Source: Parapedobacter pyrenivorans (lineage in GTDB: Bacteria > Bacteroidota > Bacteroidia > Sphingobacteriales > Sphingobacteriaceae). Taken from it: 64,000 nucleotides of DNA. Below are positions 19,678-28,073 of the stretch, in pieces. The stretch lies in assembly GCF_014636865.1 (NCBI RefSeq), contig NZ_BMER01000001.1:1414718-1478717 (forward strand), written 5' to 3'. Made by a program: the position numbers and the translations under genes. Position 1 is the stretch's first letter; every line of letters starts with the position of its first letter. A model generated the notes under the pieces. It was not told the DNA's origin, made no database searches, and saw only the letters and a program-made list of their open reading frames with translations.

Positions 19678-19685
19678 TATATTTG
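19678..19685 (+). promoter_or_regulatory. Promoter -7 box of fabD
   Basis: TATATTTG fits the Bacteroidota -7 consensus TAnnTTTG exactly and lies 46 bp before the fabD ATG. A TTG at 19652-19654 is a possible -33 element, with a spacing (23 bp) slightly longer than usual. Confidence 0.6.
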
Positions 19686-19731
19686 CAGTTAAATACATAC
19701 GGCTACGGTGTAAATAAAACGGAACGGCAAT

Positions 19732-20616
19732 ATGAAAAAAGCATATATTTTTCCCGGGCAGGGCGCCCAATTCGTGGGCATGGGTAAGGACCTGTACAAC
19801 CACGGTGAAGAAACAAAATTCCTTTTTGAACAGGCTAACGAAATCCTGGGGTTCCGTATTACGGACGTCATGTTTGAAGGTGCAGACGAAGATCTGAAGC
19901 AGACGAAAGTCACCCAGCCGGCTATTTTCCTGCATTCTGTAATTTTGGCTAAAGCGCTGGGCAGTGCCTTTGTACCACACATGGTGGCAGGGCATTCGCT
20001 GGGCGAATTTTCGGCCCTGGTTGCTGCTGAGGCGTTGGAGTTTGAAGATGGATTGCGATTGGTAGCGGCCCGGGCCAATGCCATGCAGAAAGCCACGGAG
20101 ATACAACCCTCAACGATGGCAGCCATTTTGGGGCTCGACGATTTCACAGTGGAAGATATCTGCCAACGCGTAAGCGACGTGGTCGTGCCAGCGAATTACA
20201 ACTGCCCGGGGCAGCTGGTTATCTCAGGTACCATTGCAGGTATTGACAAAGCCTGCGAACTGCTGCTGGAAGCGGGTGCAAAACGCGCATTGAAGCTCAA
20301 CGTAGGGGGAGCATTCCATTCGCCGTTGATGGAAGCGGCCAAAGTGGAATTACAGGACGCCATCGAAGCGGTGAAAATAAGCAAACCGATATGCCCGATA
20401 TACCAAAATGTCGATGCGAAAGCGTATACCGACCCCGATGCGATAAAACATAACCTTATTGAGCAACTTACCGGACCAGTACGTTGGACGCAGACCATCC
20501 TACAAATGATCGAGGATGGCGCCACGGTGTTTACCGAAGTCGGTCCCGGCAACGTGTTGCAAGGATTGGTGAAAAAGATAAACCGCCAAGCGGAAACAGC
20601 CGCCGCCGTTTTATAA
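19732..20616 (+). CDS. fabD: Malonyl-CoA:ACP transacylase
   Basis: The 294-residue protein has every FabD landmark: the N-terminal [12 protein letters not shown], the nucleophile S89 in GHSLGEF, the arginine of [10 protein letters not shown]196 in GGAFHSPLM and the C-terminal [14 protein letters not shown]. It moves malonyl groups from CoA to acyl carrier protein for fatty-acid synthesis in the cytoplasm. The stop codon overlaps the stop of the convergent metK: the two coding ends share 6 bp, with no terminator between them. It has its own promoter and is not part of a fab cluster here. Confidence 0.95.
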   Translation: MKKAYIFPGQGAQFVGMGKDLYNHGEETKFLFEQANEILGFRITDVMFEGADEDLKQTKVTQPAIFLHSVILAKALGSAFVPHMVAGHSLGEFSALVAAEALEFEDGLRLVAARANAMQKATEIQPSTMAAILGLDDFTVEDICQRVSDVVVPANYNCPGQLVISGTIAGIDKACELLLEAGAKRALKLNVGGAFHSPLMEAAKVELQDAIEAVKISKPICPIYQNVDAKAYTDPDAIKHNLIEQLTGPVRWTQTILQMIEDGATVFTEVGPGNVLQGLVKKINRQAETAAAVL

Positions 20617-21864
20617 TCCGAAAGCGGCTTTTACTTTTTCGACGTAATCCAGCTTTTCCCAGGTAAAGAGCTCGACTTCCACTTTGGTGGAATCTCCATT
20701 GCTGTTTTCAAAAGTTTTGGTCAATGTGCGTGGCTCGCGGCCCATATGTCCATACGCCGCTGTCTCCGCATAAATTGGATAGCGCAACTTGAGCCGTGTT
20801 TCGATGCCATACGGCGTCATATCAAACAGCTCATGGATTTTATCTGCAATTTGACCGTCAGATAACTTCACCTTTGACGTACCATAAGTATTGACATAGA
20901 TGCCAATAGGATCCTTTACACCGATGGCGTATGATATCTGTACCAAGAGCTCATCCGCGACACCTGCCGCTACCAGGTTTTTGGCAATATGACGGGTAGC
21001 GTAGGCCGCCGAACGATCTACTTTGGAGGGATCCTTACCCGAAAATGCACCCCCACCGTGGCCACCCTTGCCGCCGTAGGTATCCACGATGATTTTTCTG
21101 CCGGTCAATCCCGTATCGCCATGCGGTCCGCCGATTACAAACTTGCCGGTCGGATTGATGTGGTATTTGATACCATCTGTGAAAAGCTGTTGCAATTCGG
21201 GCTTCAGTTGTGCCTTTACACGTGGAATGAGGATATTGATAATATCCGATTTAATTTGACTGAGCATCACCTCTTCCGGACCGAAGTCATCATGCTGGGT
21301 AGATATGACAATCGCATCGATGCGGATAGGCTTATGGTCATCGCTATATTCCAACGTGACCTGCGCTTTGGAATCCGGCCGAAGGTACGTAATGTCCTTA
21401 TTTTCGCGTCTTAGGGCAGCAAGCTCATACAATAGCCGATGCGCGAGATCAAGTGCCAACGGCATCAGGTTTTCGGTTTCGTTACTGGCATAGCCAAACA
21501 TGATACCCTGGTCGCCCGCACCCTGCTCCTGCTTTTCCTTGCGGTCTACCCCCTGGTTGATGTCGGGAGATTGCTCATGTAAGGCAGAAAGGATGCCACA
21601 TGAATTGGCTTCAAACATGTATTCGGATTTGGTATACCCGATACGTTCGATGACCGAACGTGTAATCTTAGGTACATCCAAGTATATTTTGGACTTAACT
21701 TCCCCTGCCAACACGACCTGGCCGGTGGTGACCAATGTTTCGATTGCAACCCGGGAATCGGAATCCCAAGCCAGAAAATTGTCAATTAGCGCGTCGGAAA
21801 TCTGATCAGCGATCTTGTCTGGATGTCCTTCGGATACGGATTCCGAGGTGAATAAATAAGGCAT
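20611..21864 (-). CDS. metK: S-adenosylmethionine synthetase
   Basis: The 417-residue protein makes S-adenosylmethionine from methionine and ATP. Visible signatures are the N-terminal [31 protein letters not shown] (ATP-binding hexapeptide region), [18 protein letters not shown] (P-loop-like segment) and the C-terminal AYGHMG. Length is slightly above the usual 385-400 residues because of a short insertion near [23 protein letters not shown]. The message begins about 130 nt upstream and carries a SAM-II riboswitch (21916-21993), so the enzyme is controlled by its own product. The 3' end overlaps fabD by 6 bp. Confidence 0.97.
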   Translation of the reverse strand: MPYLFTSESVSEGHPDKIADQISDALIDNFLAWDSDSRVAIETLVTTGQVVLAGEVKSKIYLDVPKITRSVIERIGYTKSEYMFEANSCGILSALHEQSPDINQGVDRKEKQEQGAGDQGIMFGYASNETENLMPLALDLAHRLLYELAALRRENKDITYLRPDSKAQVTLEYSDDHKPIRIDAIVISTQHDDFGPEEVMLSQIKSDIINILIPRVKAQLKPELQQLFTDGIKYHINPTGKFVIGGPHGDTGLTGRKIIVDTYGGKGGHGGGAFSGKDPSKVDRSAAYATRHIAKNLVAAGVADELLVQISYAIGVKDPIGIYVNTYGTSKVKLSDGQIADKIHELFDMTPYGIETRLKLRYPIYAETAAYGHMGREPRTLTKTFENSNGDSTKVEVELFTWEKLDYVEKVKAAFGL

Positions 21865-21915
21865 AGTATGCGATTATCTTGATACAACTTGTTTTTATGG
21901 TTGAAATGGTGGAAA

Positions 21916-21993
21916 GGAGCTTAGCACTTTTTTACCGTGGTTGCAATCCTGTGAGGCCGTTAACGTAACGGTCACACGCAAATCAATCCACAT
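21916..21993 (-). ncRNA. SAM-II riboswitch in the metK leader
   Basis: Read on the minus strand, the leader holds the SAM-II pseudoknot elements in order: P1 5' strand GUGG-A-UU, then GAUUU, then UUGC, P1 3' strand AACCAC, then GGUAAAAAAGU and GCUAAG. UUGC and GCUA can form the P2 core with the U-U pair that holds SAM. The part between GAUUU and UUGC carries an extra hairpin (CCGUU/AACGG with outer pairs), larger than in the minimal 52-nt type. It starts only a few bases after the predicted start of transcription and ends about 50 nt before the metK ATG. The call rests on pattern match to the known family, not on a covariance search. Confidence 0.82.
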
Positions 21994-22002
21994 TTCACGC
22001 TG

Positions 22003-22033
22003 CAAAGCTACGATACTTTTGTTGTTTTCAAAA
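22003..22033 (-). promoter_or_regulatory. metK promoter
   Basis: On the minus strand TTTTG (22033-22029) is followed after 18 bp by TAGCTTTG (22010-22003), an exact Bacteroidota -33/-7 pair. Transcription would begin near 21996, immediately before the riboswitch. Confidence 0.75.
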
Positions 22034-22108
22034 TGATAATGAGCTATTATCAACTTTTTTGTTCTGTCTATGTTAAGTTTCTATAAAATCATAATGACAC
22101 TTATGCAT

Positions 22109-22133
22109 TGTATCGGTAATGCTGATACATTTG
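22109..22133 (+). promoter_or_regulatory. Promoter -7 box with overlapping inverted repeat, lipid-kinase gene
   Basis: TACATTTG at 22126-22133 is an exact -7 box 25 bp before the kinase start; TTG at 22108-22110 is a possible -33. The -7 box lies inside an inverted repeat TGTATC-N9-GATACA (22109-22129). A third GATACA occurs at 22143-22148. This layout suggests a repressor site, but no regulator is known. Confidence 0.5.
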
Positions 22134-22158
22134 TGATAAATTGATACATGAGATAGGA

Positions 22159-23031
22159 ATGAAGAAGCGGATTTTATTTGTTGTCAATCCGATATCTGGG
22201 GGTAAAAAAAAGAAAGGTTTTGAGAAGCGGGCGATCGCGGATCTGGATTTGGCCTTATATGATGCCCGGTTTATGCTTACCGAATGCCCGGGCCATGCGA
22301 ACGAATTGGCTATTCAGGCAGTGGCAGAGCGGGTAGACGTAGTGGTGGCCGTGGGTGGAGACGGTACAATCAATGAAATTGCGTCGGCTTTGAATGGTAC
22401 GGACACTGCATTGGGAATCATTCCAGAGGGATCTGGAAATGGTTTGGCGCTGTATTTGGGCATTCCGTTGAACGAACGGGCAGCCATCCGTAGGTTGAAT
22501 AGGCTTGAACACCTATCCATCGATAGCGGGATGATCAACGGTGTTTCGTTTTTTAATATGGCGGGCATCGGCTTTGATGCGTCAGTAAGTGATCGGTTTG
22601 CCAACGACAATATAAGAGGGCCGATCGGTTACCTGAAAGCGGTACTCAGCGAAATCAGTACGTATAAGCCAAAACGGTATATCCTGGATATCGACGGGAA
22701 AATTGTTGAACGGGAGGCCTTTATGATCAGTGTCGCCAATTCACCGCAATACGGCAATAATGCCTATGTCGCTCCGCAAGCATCGGTGACCGACGGTCTG
22801 TTGGACGTTTGCATTATCCATAAATTTCCCTTATACACCATTCCAATGATGTTGTTCCACCTGTTTAACAAGACGGCCGACCAATCGGAATACGTAGAAA
22901 TTATACCGGGCAAACGCATTCGCATCGAGCGGGAGACGGCCGATGCCGTGCATGTGGATGGCGAACCCAAGGATATGGGAGCAGTGTTGGAGATTGCTGT
23001 AAATCCGAATACATTACGGATTGTTTGCTGA
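22159..23031 (+). CDS. Diacylglycerol/lipid kinase family protein (DagK/YegS-like)
   Basis: The 290-residue protein matches the DAGK_cat fold: VVNPISGGKKKKG at the N-terminus, the ATP-binding GGDGTINE at residues 66-73, PEGSGNGLA, and a C-terminal VHVDGEP motif. It probably phosphorylates a lipid such as diacylglycerol or a sphingoid base at the inner membrane; Sphingobacteriaceae make sphingolipids, so either substrate is possible. ATG 22159 is preferred over an in-frame TTG 18 bp upstream because the conserved sequence begins with KKRILFVVNP. It has its own promoter, diverging from metK. Confidence 0.88.
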   Translation: MKKRILFVVNPISGGKKKKGFEKRAIADLDLALYDARFMLTECPGHANELAIQAVAERVDVVVAVGGDGTINEIASALNGTDTALGIIPEGSGNGLALYLGIPLNERAAIRRLNRLEHLSIDSGMINGVSFFNMAGIGFDASVSDRFANDNIRGPIGYLKAVLSEISTYKPKRYILDIDGKIVEREAFMISVANSPQYGNNAYVAPQASVTDGLLDVCIIHKFPLYTIPMMLFHLFNKTADQSEYVEIIPGKRIRIERETADAVHVDGEPKDMGAVLEIAVNPNTLRIVC

Positions 23032-23096
23032 AGTGATTAAAAAAAACAATTTATTTGTAAAACTATCGTTTACTAAGACATGAAGTTGAAAAAAGC

Positions 23097-23438
23097 ATGA
23101 AGAAGAAGCAACGCTATGAAGGTATTGTGTATTCAACGGATGAGACCTTTGCCTATCAGGGTTCGGAGGACGATGACGTAGAGACACTACCCAATCACCA
23201 GCAAAACCTGCGCGTGATGTTGGATCGGAAAATGCGGGGTGGAAAAACAGTGACGCTGGTGACAGGTTTTACAGGCACATCGGCAGACCTCGAGACATTG
23301 GGCAAGCGGCTCAAGCAACGATGTGGTGTGGGCGGAAGTGCAAAAGCGGGCGAAATCATCATTCAGGGCGATTTCAAACAACGAATATTGCAGCTTTTAC
23401 TGGATGACGGTTACCGGGCTAAGCCAGCGGGTGGATAA
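23097..23438 (+). CDS. SUI1/YciH-type translation initiation factor homologue
   Basis: The 113-residue protein has the SUI1 (eIF1) fold in its C-terminal two thirds: LDRKMRGGKTVTLVTGFTG, the LETLGKRLKQRCGVGGSAK helix and loop, and GEIIIQGDFKQRILQLLLDDGY. Bacterial YciH proteins of this type are thought to influence the accuracy of start-codon choice by binding the small ribosomal subunit. The N-terminal 35 residues are acidic and variable. It is 65 bp downstream of the lipid-kinase gene and may share its message; a weak hairpin follows it at 23437-23482. Confidence 0.9.
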   Translation: MKKKQRYEGIVYSTDETFAYQGSEDDDVETLPNHQQNLRVMLDRKMRGGKTVTLVTGFTGTSADLETLGKRLKQRCGVGGSAKAGEIIIQGDFKQRILQLLLDDGYRAKPAGG

Positions 23439-23482
23439 TCGTTTACGTAACCATAGTAACAATTAAAATACGTTAAACGATT
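23437..23482 (+). terminator. Long-loop inverted repeat after the SUI1 gene
   Basis: AATCGTTTACG (23437-23447) and CGTTAAACGATT (23471-23482) pair with one bulge around a 23-nt loop. It overlaps the stop codon region of the SUI1 gene. There is no strong T-run, so it may act as a 3'-end stabiliser rather than a terminator. Confidence 0.35.
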
Positions 23483-23751
23483 GTTGCTTCTGTTTAAGGG
23501 ATTGGCACATAGTTCGTTGGTATTGAATTGAACAGCCATTCAAATGAGGTATAAATGTTCAAATGCCGTTTATGTGTTGCTAAAACCGATTTATTTGAAC
23601 GTTTAATTTGCAATTACAAAAAAAAATAGTTTTCATTGTAAAAAAATTGCTTTTGGATTACAGAAGCGAGGTTTGTTTAGGGTGTGCCGATGCTGCTGCT
23701 GCGCGCCCCTTGGATAGGGAGTGGTTTACTAAACAATTATTGACAAACGTT
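23483..23751. other. AT-rich gene-free stretch upstream of exbB
   Basis: Between the SUI1 gene and exbB there are about 430 bp without a coding frame. Apart from the hairpin at its left end and the promoter and stem-loop at its right end (listed separately), I see only A/T tracts and no RNA gene, repeat array or small ORF with a sensible start. Confidence 0.6.
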
Positions 23752-23779
23752 TTGTTATTGGTTTAAAACACTATATTTG
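23751..23779 (+). promoter_or_regulatory. Promoter of the exbB-tonB operon
   Basis: TTTTG-like element ending at 23754 and, after 17 bp, TATATTTG (23772-23779), an exact -7 box. The leader is about 85 nt long and begins with the stem-loop at 23782-23801. Confidence 0.7.
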
Positions 23780-23781
23780 CT

Positions 23782-23801
23782 TTAGCCGCGATGGCGGCTA
23801 A
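23782..23801 (+). promoter_or_regulatory. Stem-loop at the 5' end of the exbB-tonB message
   Basis: TTAGCCGC-GATG-GCGGCTAA forms a perfect 8-bp stem with a four-base loop directly after the -7 box, so it would sit at the extreme 5' end of the transcript. Such hairpins protect messages from 5' decay in other bacteria; that role here is inferred. Confidence 0.5.
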
Positions 23802-23869
23802 CCATGGATTAAATTGCACAAATTATTAAAAAATCATATTAACAACATTAAAATCTAAAATTCACAAAA

Positions 23870-24700
23870 ATGGCAAACGCACCAAAAACAAGTACAGCAA
23901 ACACAGAGAAAGGCAATTCAAGTTCGAATGTTTTTGCAAGTCTGGCGATTATTATCTGTTTCGTAATCGGAACATTGGTTTGGAAGTATATCATGGGCGA
24001 TCCAAACAACTTTATCGATAACAATCCCGAAAACCAACCGAAGCCGGGCAATTATTTCGGGATGGTGTACCACGCGGGCTATGTGGTGCCGGTGTTATTA
24101 GGCCTGTTCCTTATGGTGTGGGTATTTGCGATTGAGCGTTTTATCGTTATCGGAAGAGCATCAGGTAAAGGGAATGTCGGTAACTTTGTAAGAAAGGTAC
24201 AATCGTTGATCGGCAACGGTAACATTGATTCGGCTATTTCGGAATGCGATAAGCAAAAAGGTTCTGTTGCAAATGTTATCAAAGCCGGTTTGTTGAAGTA
24301 CAAAGACGTATCTGCCAATCCGAATCTGGATACTGAACAGGCTACTGTGGCTATCCAAAAGGAAATCGAAGAAGCTACGGCGCTAGAAATGCCGATGCTG
24401 GAAAAGAACCTCACTATTATTGCAACGTTGGTATCTATCGGTACATTGACCGGACTGTTGGGTACGGTAACCGGGATGATCAGGGCGTTTGCGGCTTTGG
24501 CAACGGGTGGCTCTACAGACTCGGCGCAATTGGCAAACGGTATTTCTGAAGCATTGGTAAATACGGCTACAGGTATTGCTACGTCAGCAATCGCCATTGT
24601 ATTCTATAATATCTTTACTTCTAAGATCGACACGCTCACCTATTCGATAGATGAAGCAGGCTTTTCTATCGTGCAAACGTACGCGGCTAGCCACAAATAG
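23870..24700 (+). CDS. exbB: ExbB-type proton channel protein (MotA/TolQ/ExbB family)
   Basis: The 276-residue inner-membrane protein has three membrane segments: about 24-43 (ASLAIIICFVIGTLVW), about 72-92 (VVPVLLGLFLMVWVFAIERF) and two more in the conserved ExbB core (IIATLVSIGTLTGLLGTVTGMIRAF and ALVNTATGIATSAIAIVFYN). The core motif GLLGTVTGMI and the cytoplasmic loop are typical. With the ExbD proteins downstream it uses the proton gradient to drive TonB, which powers the SusC receptors. First gene of an operon that runs to 29813. Confidence 0.93.
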   Translation: MANAPKTSTANTEKGNSSSNVFASLAIIICFVIGTLVWKYIMGDPNNFIDNNPENQPKPGNYFGMVYHAGYVVPVLLGLFLMVWVFAIERFIVIGRASGKGNVGNFVRKVQSLIGNGNIDSAISECDKQKGSVANVIKAGLLKYKDVSANPNLDTEQATVAIQKEIEEATALEMPMLEKNLTIIATLVSIGTLTGLLGTVTGMIRAFAALATGGSTDSAQLANGISEALVNTATGIATSAIAIVFYNIFTSKIDTLTYSIDEAGFSIVQTYAASHK

Positions 24701-24776
24701 CATATTTTCATTCGGCTTTATGGAAAACCGGATGAAAATGCATCATAGTTAGTAGTAATAGAAAAAAATTGCAATT

Positions 24777-25403
24777 ATGCCAAGGGTAAAAGTAAAGCGA
24801 GCCAGTACGACAATAGACATGACCGCCATGTGCGATGTGTCTTTTCTGCTGCTCACATTTTTTATATTGACGGCCACGGCGGTTCAACCCGAGCCGATGA
24901 AGGTAGATACGCCGGCATCCGTGACGCAAGTGAAGGTGCCTGACGAAAACCTGGGGTTGATTACCGTGGGCGATGGAGGCAAGGTTTTCTTCAGTGTAAA
25001 AGGGCGCGACGTCAGGGGACGTATGCTTGAGCTGATGTCTGAGAAGTATGCCATTCCCTTTACAGCCGAGGAGAAAAATAAGTTCACGATCATGGAGACA
25101 TTCGGCGTCCCGATGGGTAACCTGAAGGAAGTCATTAATATGGATGCGAATGATCGGGTGCGCCCGGGATTGCAGCCAGGCATTCCGGCCGATACCACGA
25201 AGGAACTCTCCAATCAGTTGTTTCACTGGATCTATTCTGCCCGGGTGGCGACCAAGGAACTCAAGAATGAGGAAATGAGGCTTTCCATAAAGGGCGACGC
25301 GGAGGAGAAGTATCCCGCTATTAAGCAGGTAATCGATATTCTGCAGAGCCAGAAGGTGAATAAATTCAGCTTGATTACGAGCCTCCGGAACGAGGATTTT
25401 TAG
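24777..25403 (+). CDS. exbD: ExbD/TolR-type biopolymer transport protein (first copy)
   Basis: The 208-residue protein has a short cytoplasmic N-terminus, one membrane helix (about residues 18-38, MCDVSFLLLTFFILTATAV) with the proton-carrying aspartate in IDMTAMCDVSFLL, and a periplasmic domain ending IKQVIDILQSQKVNKFSLITSL, the TolR-like C-terminal pattern. The periplasmic part has an insertion of about 60 residues relative to E. coli ExbD, as is common in Bacteroidota. It works with ExbB and TonB. Located 76 bp after exbB and followed by a second exbD. Confidence 0.92.
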   Translation: MPRVKVKRASTTIDMTAMCDVSFLLLTFFILTATAVQPEPMKVDTPASVTQVKVPDENLGLITVGDGGKVFFSVKGRDVRGRMLELMSEKYAIPFTAEEKNKFTIMETFGVPMGNLKEVINMDANDRVRPGLQPGIPADTTKELSNQLFHWIYSARVATKELKNEEMRLSIKGDAEEKYPAIKQVIDILQSQKVNKFSLITSLRNEDF

Positions 25404-25441
25404 TGGCTGGGATTTTGTTAACAGTTTAAGATTTTAATGCA

Positions 25442-25999
25442 ATGGCAGAATTAAATCAAGATAGTGGCGGTGGCAAAAAGGGCGGCAAGGTAAGAAGTAA
25501 GAAGGCGGGCGGACGGGTCGACCTCACAGCGATGGTGGATCTGGCATTCCTGCTCATCACCTTCTTCATGCTTACGACTTCCCTGAATAAGCCCAATGCT
25601 ATGGACGTGGCGATGCCGGATAAAAACGAAGAGGATCCAGAGGATCGGCTGGAGATTGCCGATAACCGTTCCATGACCCTCCTTCTAGGCTCTGACAATA
25701 AAATCGAATGGTACATGGGCACCTATAGTGAACCTATCGAAGGACCGGAAATTGTAGGTTACGGAAAAGATGGTATCCGTCCGATATTGTTGAAAAAACT
25801 GAAGGAGGTTCCGCAGATTACTGGCGATTCGGAAAAAGGACTCATTGTGGTGATTCGGCCTAGTGAGAAGTCTACACACCGCAATCTCGTCGATATCTTG
25901 GACGAGATGAATATTGTGGAAGCCAAGCAATATACGATCGGAACAATCAGTGAGCCGGAGATTGAGGTATTGGAGCGTGATGGCATATACAATGATTAA
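25442..25999 (+). CDS. exbD: ExbD/TolR-type biopolymer transport protein (second copy)
   Basis: The 185-residue protein has a basic N-terminus (KKGGKVRSKKAGGR), the VDLTAMVDLAFLLITFFMLTT helix with its conserved aspartate, and a periplasmic domain ending in LVDILDEMNIVEAKQYTIGTISEPE. It differs clearly from the first copy, so the two may form a hetero-dimer inside the ExbB ring or serve different TonB partners. Paired exbD genes are usual in Bacteroidota tonB loci. The gap to the first copy is 38 bp. Confidence 0.92.
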   Translation: MAELNQDSGGGKKGGKVRSKKAGGRVDLTAMVDLAFLLITFFMLTTSLNKPNAMDVAMPDKNEEDPEDRLEIADNRSMTLLLGSDNKIEWYMGTYSEPIEGPEIVGYGKDGIRPILLKKLKEVPQITGDSEKGLIVVIRPSEKSTHRNLVDILDEMNIVEAKQYTIGTISEPEIEVLERDGIYND

Positions 26000-26024
26000 T
26001 GCTCACCACATAAAACAGTAAGTT

Positions 26025-26858
26025 ATGTTTGGTACTAAATTAGATATTTTTAAGAAGGAATGGCTCGATGTGGTGTTCGAGGGGCGGAATAAGGAGTACG
26101 GAGCGTATGAACTTCGGAAACTTTCGCCCAGGGCTACGAACGTCGGGGTGCTAGTGGCATCGGTAGCATTTGTGCTGCTGCTGATGGCACCTGCTATTGC
26201 GAGGTGGATCGGCGTTGATATGAATGCAGGCGATGAGGTTGAGAAGGTTATCGAAACCGAGGTGGTGCTTTCTGAACCACCGCCGGTAAACGAGGAAGAA
26301 CCACCTCCCCCGCCGCCGGTGGAGCCACCCCCCCCGCGCGTAGACCAAGTGCGGATGCCGGAGATGAAAGTGGTTCCGGCTGAGCAAGTGCAAGACGAAG
26401 AACCGCCTACGGTGGAGCAGTTAAAGCTCGCCGATCCCGGATCAAAAACGATTGAAGGGGATCCCAATGCAGAAATCCGTATTGACCTGCCGGTTGGTGA
26501 AGGTGAGATTGATGCAGAGGTAACGGAAACAAACAGTGACCAGATTTTTCAATCGGTCGAAATTGATCCGAATCCGCCTGGAGGAATGGCTGAGTTTATG
26601 AAATGGGTCGGCGCAAATTATGACTACCCACAAGGTGCTATCGAAGCCGGTGTGAATGGACAGGTACAGGTCTCTTTTGTGGTGGAACGGGATGGCAGCC
26701 TAACCGACATCAAAGTGGTGCGGGATTTGAAATACGGTACGGGTGAAGCAGCGGTCAAACTGTTGCAGAAGGCAAAAAAATGGAGTCCTGGTATACAGAA
26801 CGGGCGACCTGTGCGCGTAGCATATACCTTGCCTATCCGCCTTAATCTGCAACAATAG
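26025..26858 (+). CDS. tonB: TonB energy-transducing protein
   Basis: The 277-residue protein has a cytoplasmic N-terminal segment (FKKEWLDVVFEGRNKEYGAYELRK, common in Bacteroidota TonB), a membrane helix (about residues 42-62), a proline/glutamate-rich periplasm-spanning region (PPPVNEEEPPPPPPVEPPPPR) and a C-terminal TonB domain (about 190-277: MKWVGANYDYPQGAIEAGVNG, VVERDGSLTDIKVVRDL, KKWSPGIQNGRPVRVAYTLPIRL). It carries energy from ExbBD to TonB-dependent receptors such as the SusC protein at 1909. Start codon lies 25 bp after exbD. Confidence 0.95.
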   Translation: MFGTKLDIFKKEWLDVVFEGRNKEYGAYELRKLSPRATNVGVLVASVAFVLLLMAPAIARWIGVDMNAGDEVEKVIETEVVLSEPPPVNEEEPPPPPPVEPPPPRVDQVRMPEMKVVPAEQVQDEEPPTVEQLKLADPGSKTIEGDPNAEIRIDLPVGEGEIDAEVTETNSDQIFQSVEIDPNPPGGMAEFMKWVGANYDYPQGAIEAGVNGQVQVSFVVERDGSLTDIKVVRDLKYGTGEAAVKLLQKAKKWSPGIQNGRPVRVAYTLPIRLNLQQ

Positions 26859-26863
26859 AAATA

Positions 26864-27094
26864 TTGGCATCACATTACCATAGGGATAACAATGGTAGAC
26901 AGAAATCGCCCGCCAAGCGATTTCTGTCTGTTTTGGGCCTATTCATGTTTGGCCTTTACTTGGTGTTGGGTTTGGTCGTGATCTTTTGGAAAGACTTCCC
27001 GCTCGAATTGGATCGTACATACCGCGTGTTGTTTGGGGTTTTATTGGTGGTGTATTCGTTCTTTCGCTTTGTGCGGCTTTGGCAGAACCGGTAG
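26864..27094 (+). CDS. Small membrane protein in the tonB operon
   Basis: The 76-residue frame begins at TTG 26864, 5 bp after the tonB stop. It has a basic N-terminus, then two hydrophobic helices (about residues 22-43, FLSVLGLFMFGLYLVLGLVVIFW, and 53-68, YRVLFGVLLVVYSFFRF) and ends in RLWQNR. Short two-helix proteins of this kind commonly follow tonB in Sphingobacteriaceae. The start is uncertain: no ATG exists upstream of the first helix, so TTG 26864 is the only plausible one. Function is unknown; close coupling suggests a role with the TonB complex. Confidence 0.6.
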   Translation: MASHYHRDNNGRQKSPAKRFLSVLGLFMFGLYLVLGLVVIFWKDFPLELDRTYRVLFGVLLVVYSFFRFVRLWQNR

Positions 27095-27135
27095 ATGTTG
27101 ATGGGTGATTTTATAAAAAAAACGGATATTTTTTC

Positions 27136-28056
27136 ATGACAATGAAAAAATTAGTATTATTACCGCTCATTTTTGGTCTTTTGGCTTTCTTGTGGTCCTG
27201 TAATAATCGACAACCTAAGGAAAACCAAACCATCGTAAGCGGTCAATTGCAGGTGCTGGTCGATGAGACATTGTCGCCGATCATGGAGGAACAAGTGGCT
27301 GTTTTTGAACACTTGTACAAACGAACGGATGTGGCTTTATCAGTAGGGCAGGAAAACCAGATTGTCAGCAAATTAGTGAATACTGACGTTGAAGTGGTTG
27401 TGCTGACCAGGCAATTGAATGAAGATGAAATGAAGTTCTTTGAAGCCCGTCAATTCCGGCCCCGGGTGCATAAATTCGCAACGGATGCCATCGCGTTGAT
27501 TGTGAACAAGAATAGTCCGGACTCGGTGGTGCATGTGGATGATATCATCCGGGTGATGCGGGGAAAGCAACCGGCTGGCCATGTGAACAGATTGGTGTTT
27601 GATAACCCCAACTCCAGTACGGTCCGCTTTTTAAAGGAATTGGCAGGAGTGGATTCATTGCCCGATAAAGGTGTTTATGCGATGAAGTCGAATGCAGATG
27701 TGCTGAAATATGTGTATGAAACACCCCAAACTATGGGTGTTTTGGGAATTAGCTGGATCGTTAGGCCCGATAGCACGCTCCAAATGTACGCGGACGGCGT
27801 AAAAGTGTTGGGTGTGCGTAATCAAGCCGGAAAGCCAGGGTCCGATGGCTTTTACAAGCCCTCGCAATCCAATTTGGCTGAGGGACACTATCCCCTGTCG
27901 CGCTCGGTTTATATCGTTAATGCCGAACCGCGTAAAAGTTTGGGCATGGGGTTTGCAGCATTTTTGACAGGGGTGACGGGGCAACGGATTATTTTGAAAT
28001 CGGGATTGATGCCCGATAGCCTGCCACCAAGAGAATTGATTATCAGGAGTAAATAG
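27136..28056 (+). CDS. PstS-like substrate-binding lipoprotein
   Basis: The 306-residue protein has a lipoprotein signal (LAFLWSC, Cys22) and resembles the phosphate-binding PstS fold: VLVDETLSPIMEEQVAVFEH at the start, DAIALIVNKNSPDSVVHVDDI, then FDNPNSSTVRFLKELAG and the C-terminal GFAAFLTGVTGQRIILKSGLMPDS, the PstS-type ending. No transport permease or ATPase lies near. Its place between tonB and a TPR gene, 41 bp after the small membrane protein, is conserved in the Sphingobacteriaceae as far as I recall; here it may sense or pass on ligand rather than transport phosphate. ATG 27136 is used; ATG 27142 is equally possible. Confidence 0.75.
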   Translation: MTMKKLVLLPLIFGLLAFLWSCNNRQPKENQTIVSGQLQVLVDETLSPIMEEQVAVFEHLYKRTDVALSVGQENQIVSKLVNTDVEVVVLTRQLNEDEMKFFEARQFRPRVHKFATDAIALIVNKNSPDSVVHVDDIIRVMRGKQPAGHVNRLVFDNPNSSTVRFLKELAGVDSLPDKGVYAMKSNADVLKYVYETPQTMGVLGISWIVRPDSTLQMYADGVKVLGVRNQAGKPGSDGFYKPSQSNLAEGHYPLSRSVYIVNAEPRKSLGMGFAAFLTGVTGQRIILKSGLMPDSLPPRELIIRSK

Positions 28057-28073
28057 ATTAAATACTAAATAGA

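Noticed and set aside
23483-23751. Search for an RNA gene or riboswitch in the gap before exbB
   Set aside because: Only AT tracts were seen. No cloverleaf or recognised aptamer core could be drawn.
26270-26340. CCACC/CCGCCG tract as a possible tandem repeat
   Set aside because: It encodes the proline-rich span of TonB, which explains it.
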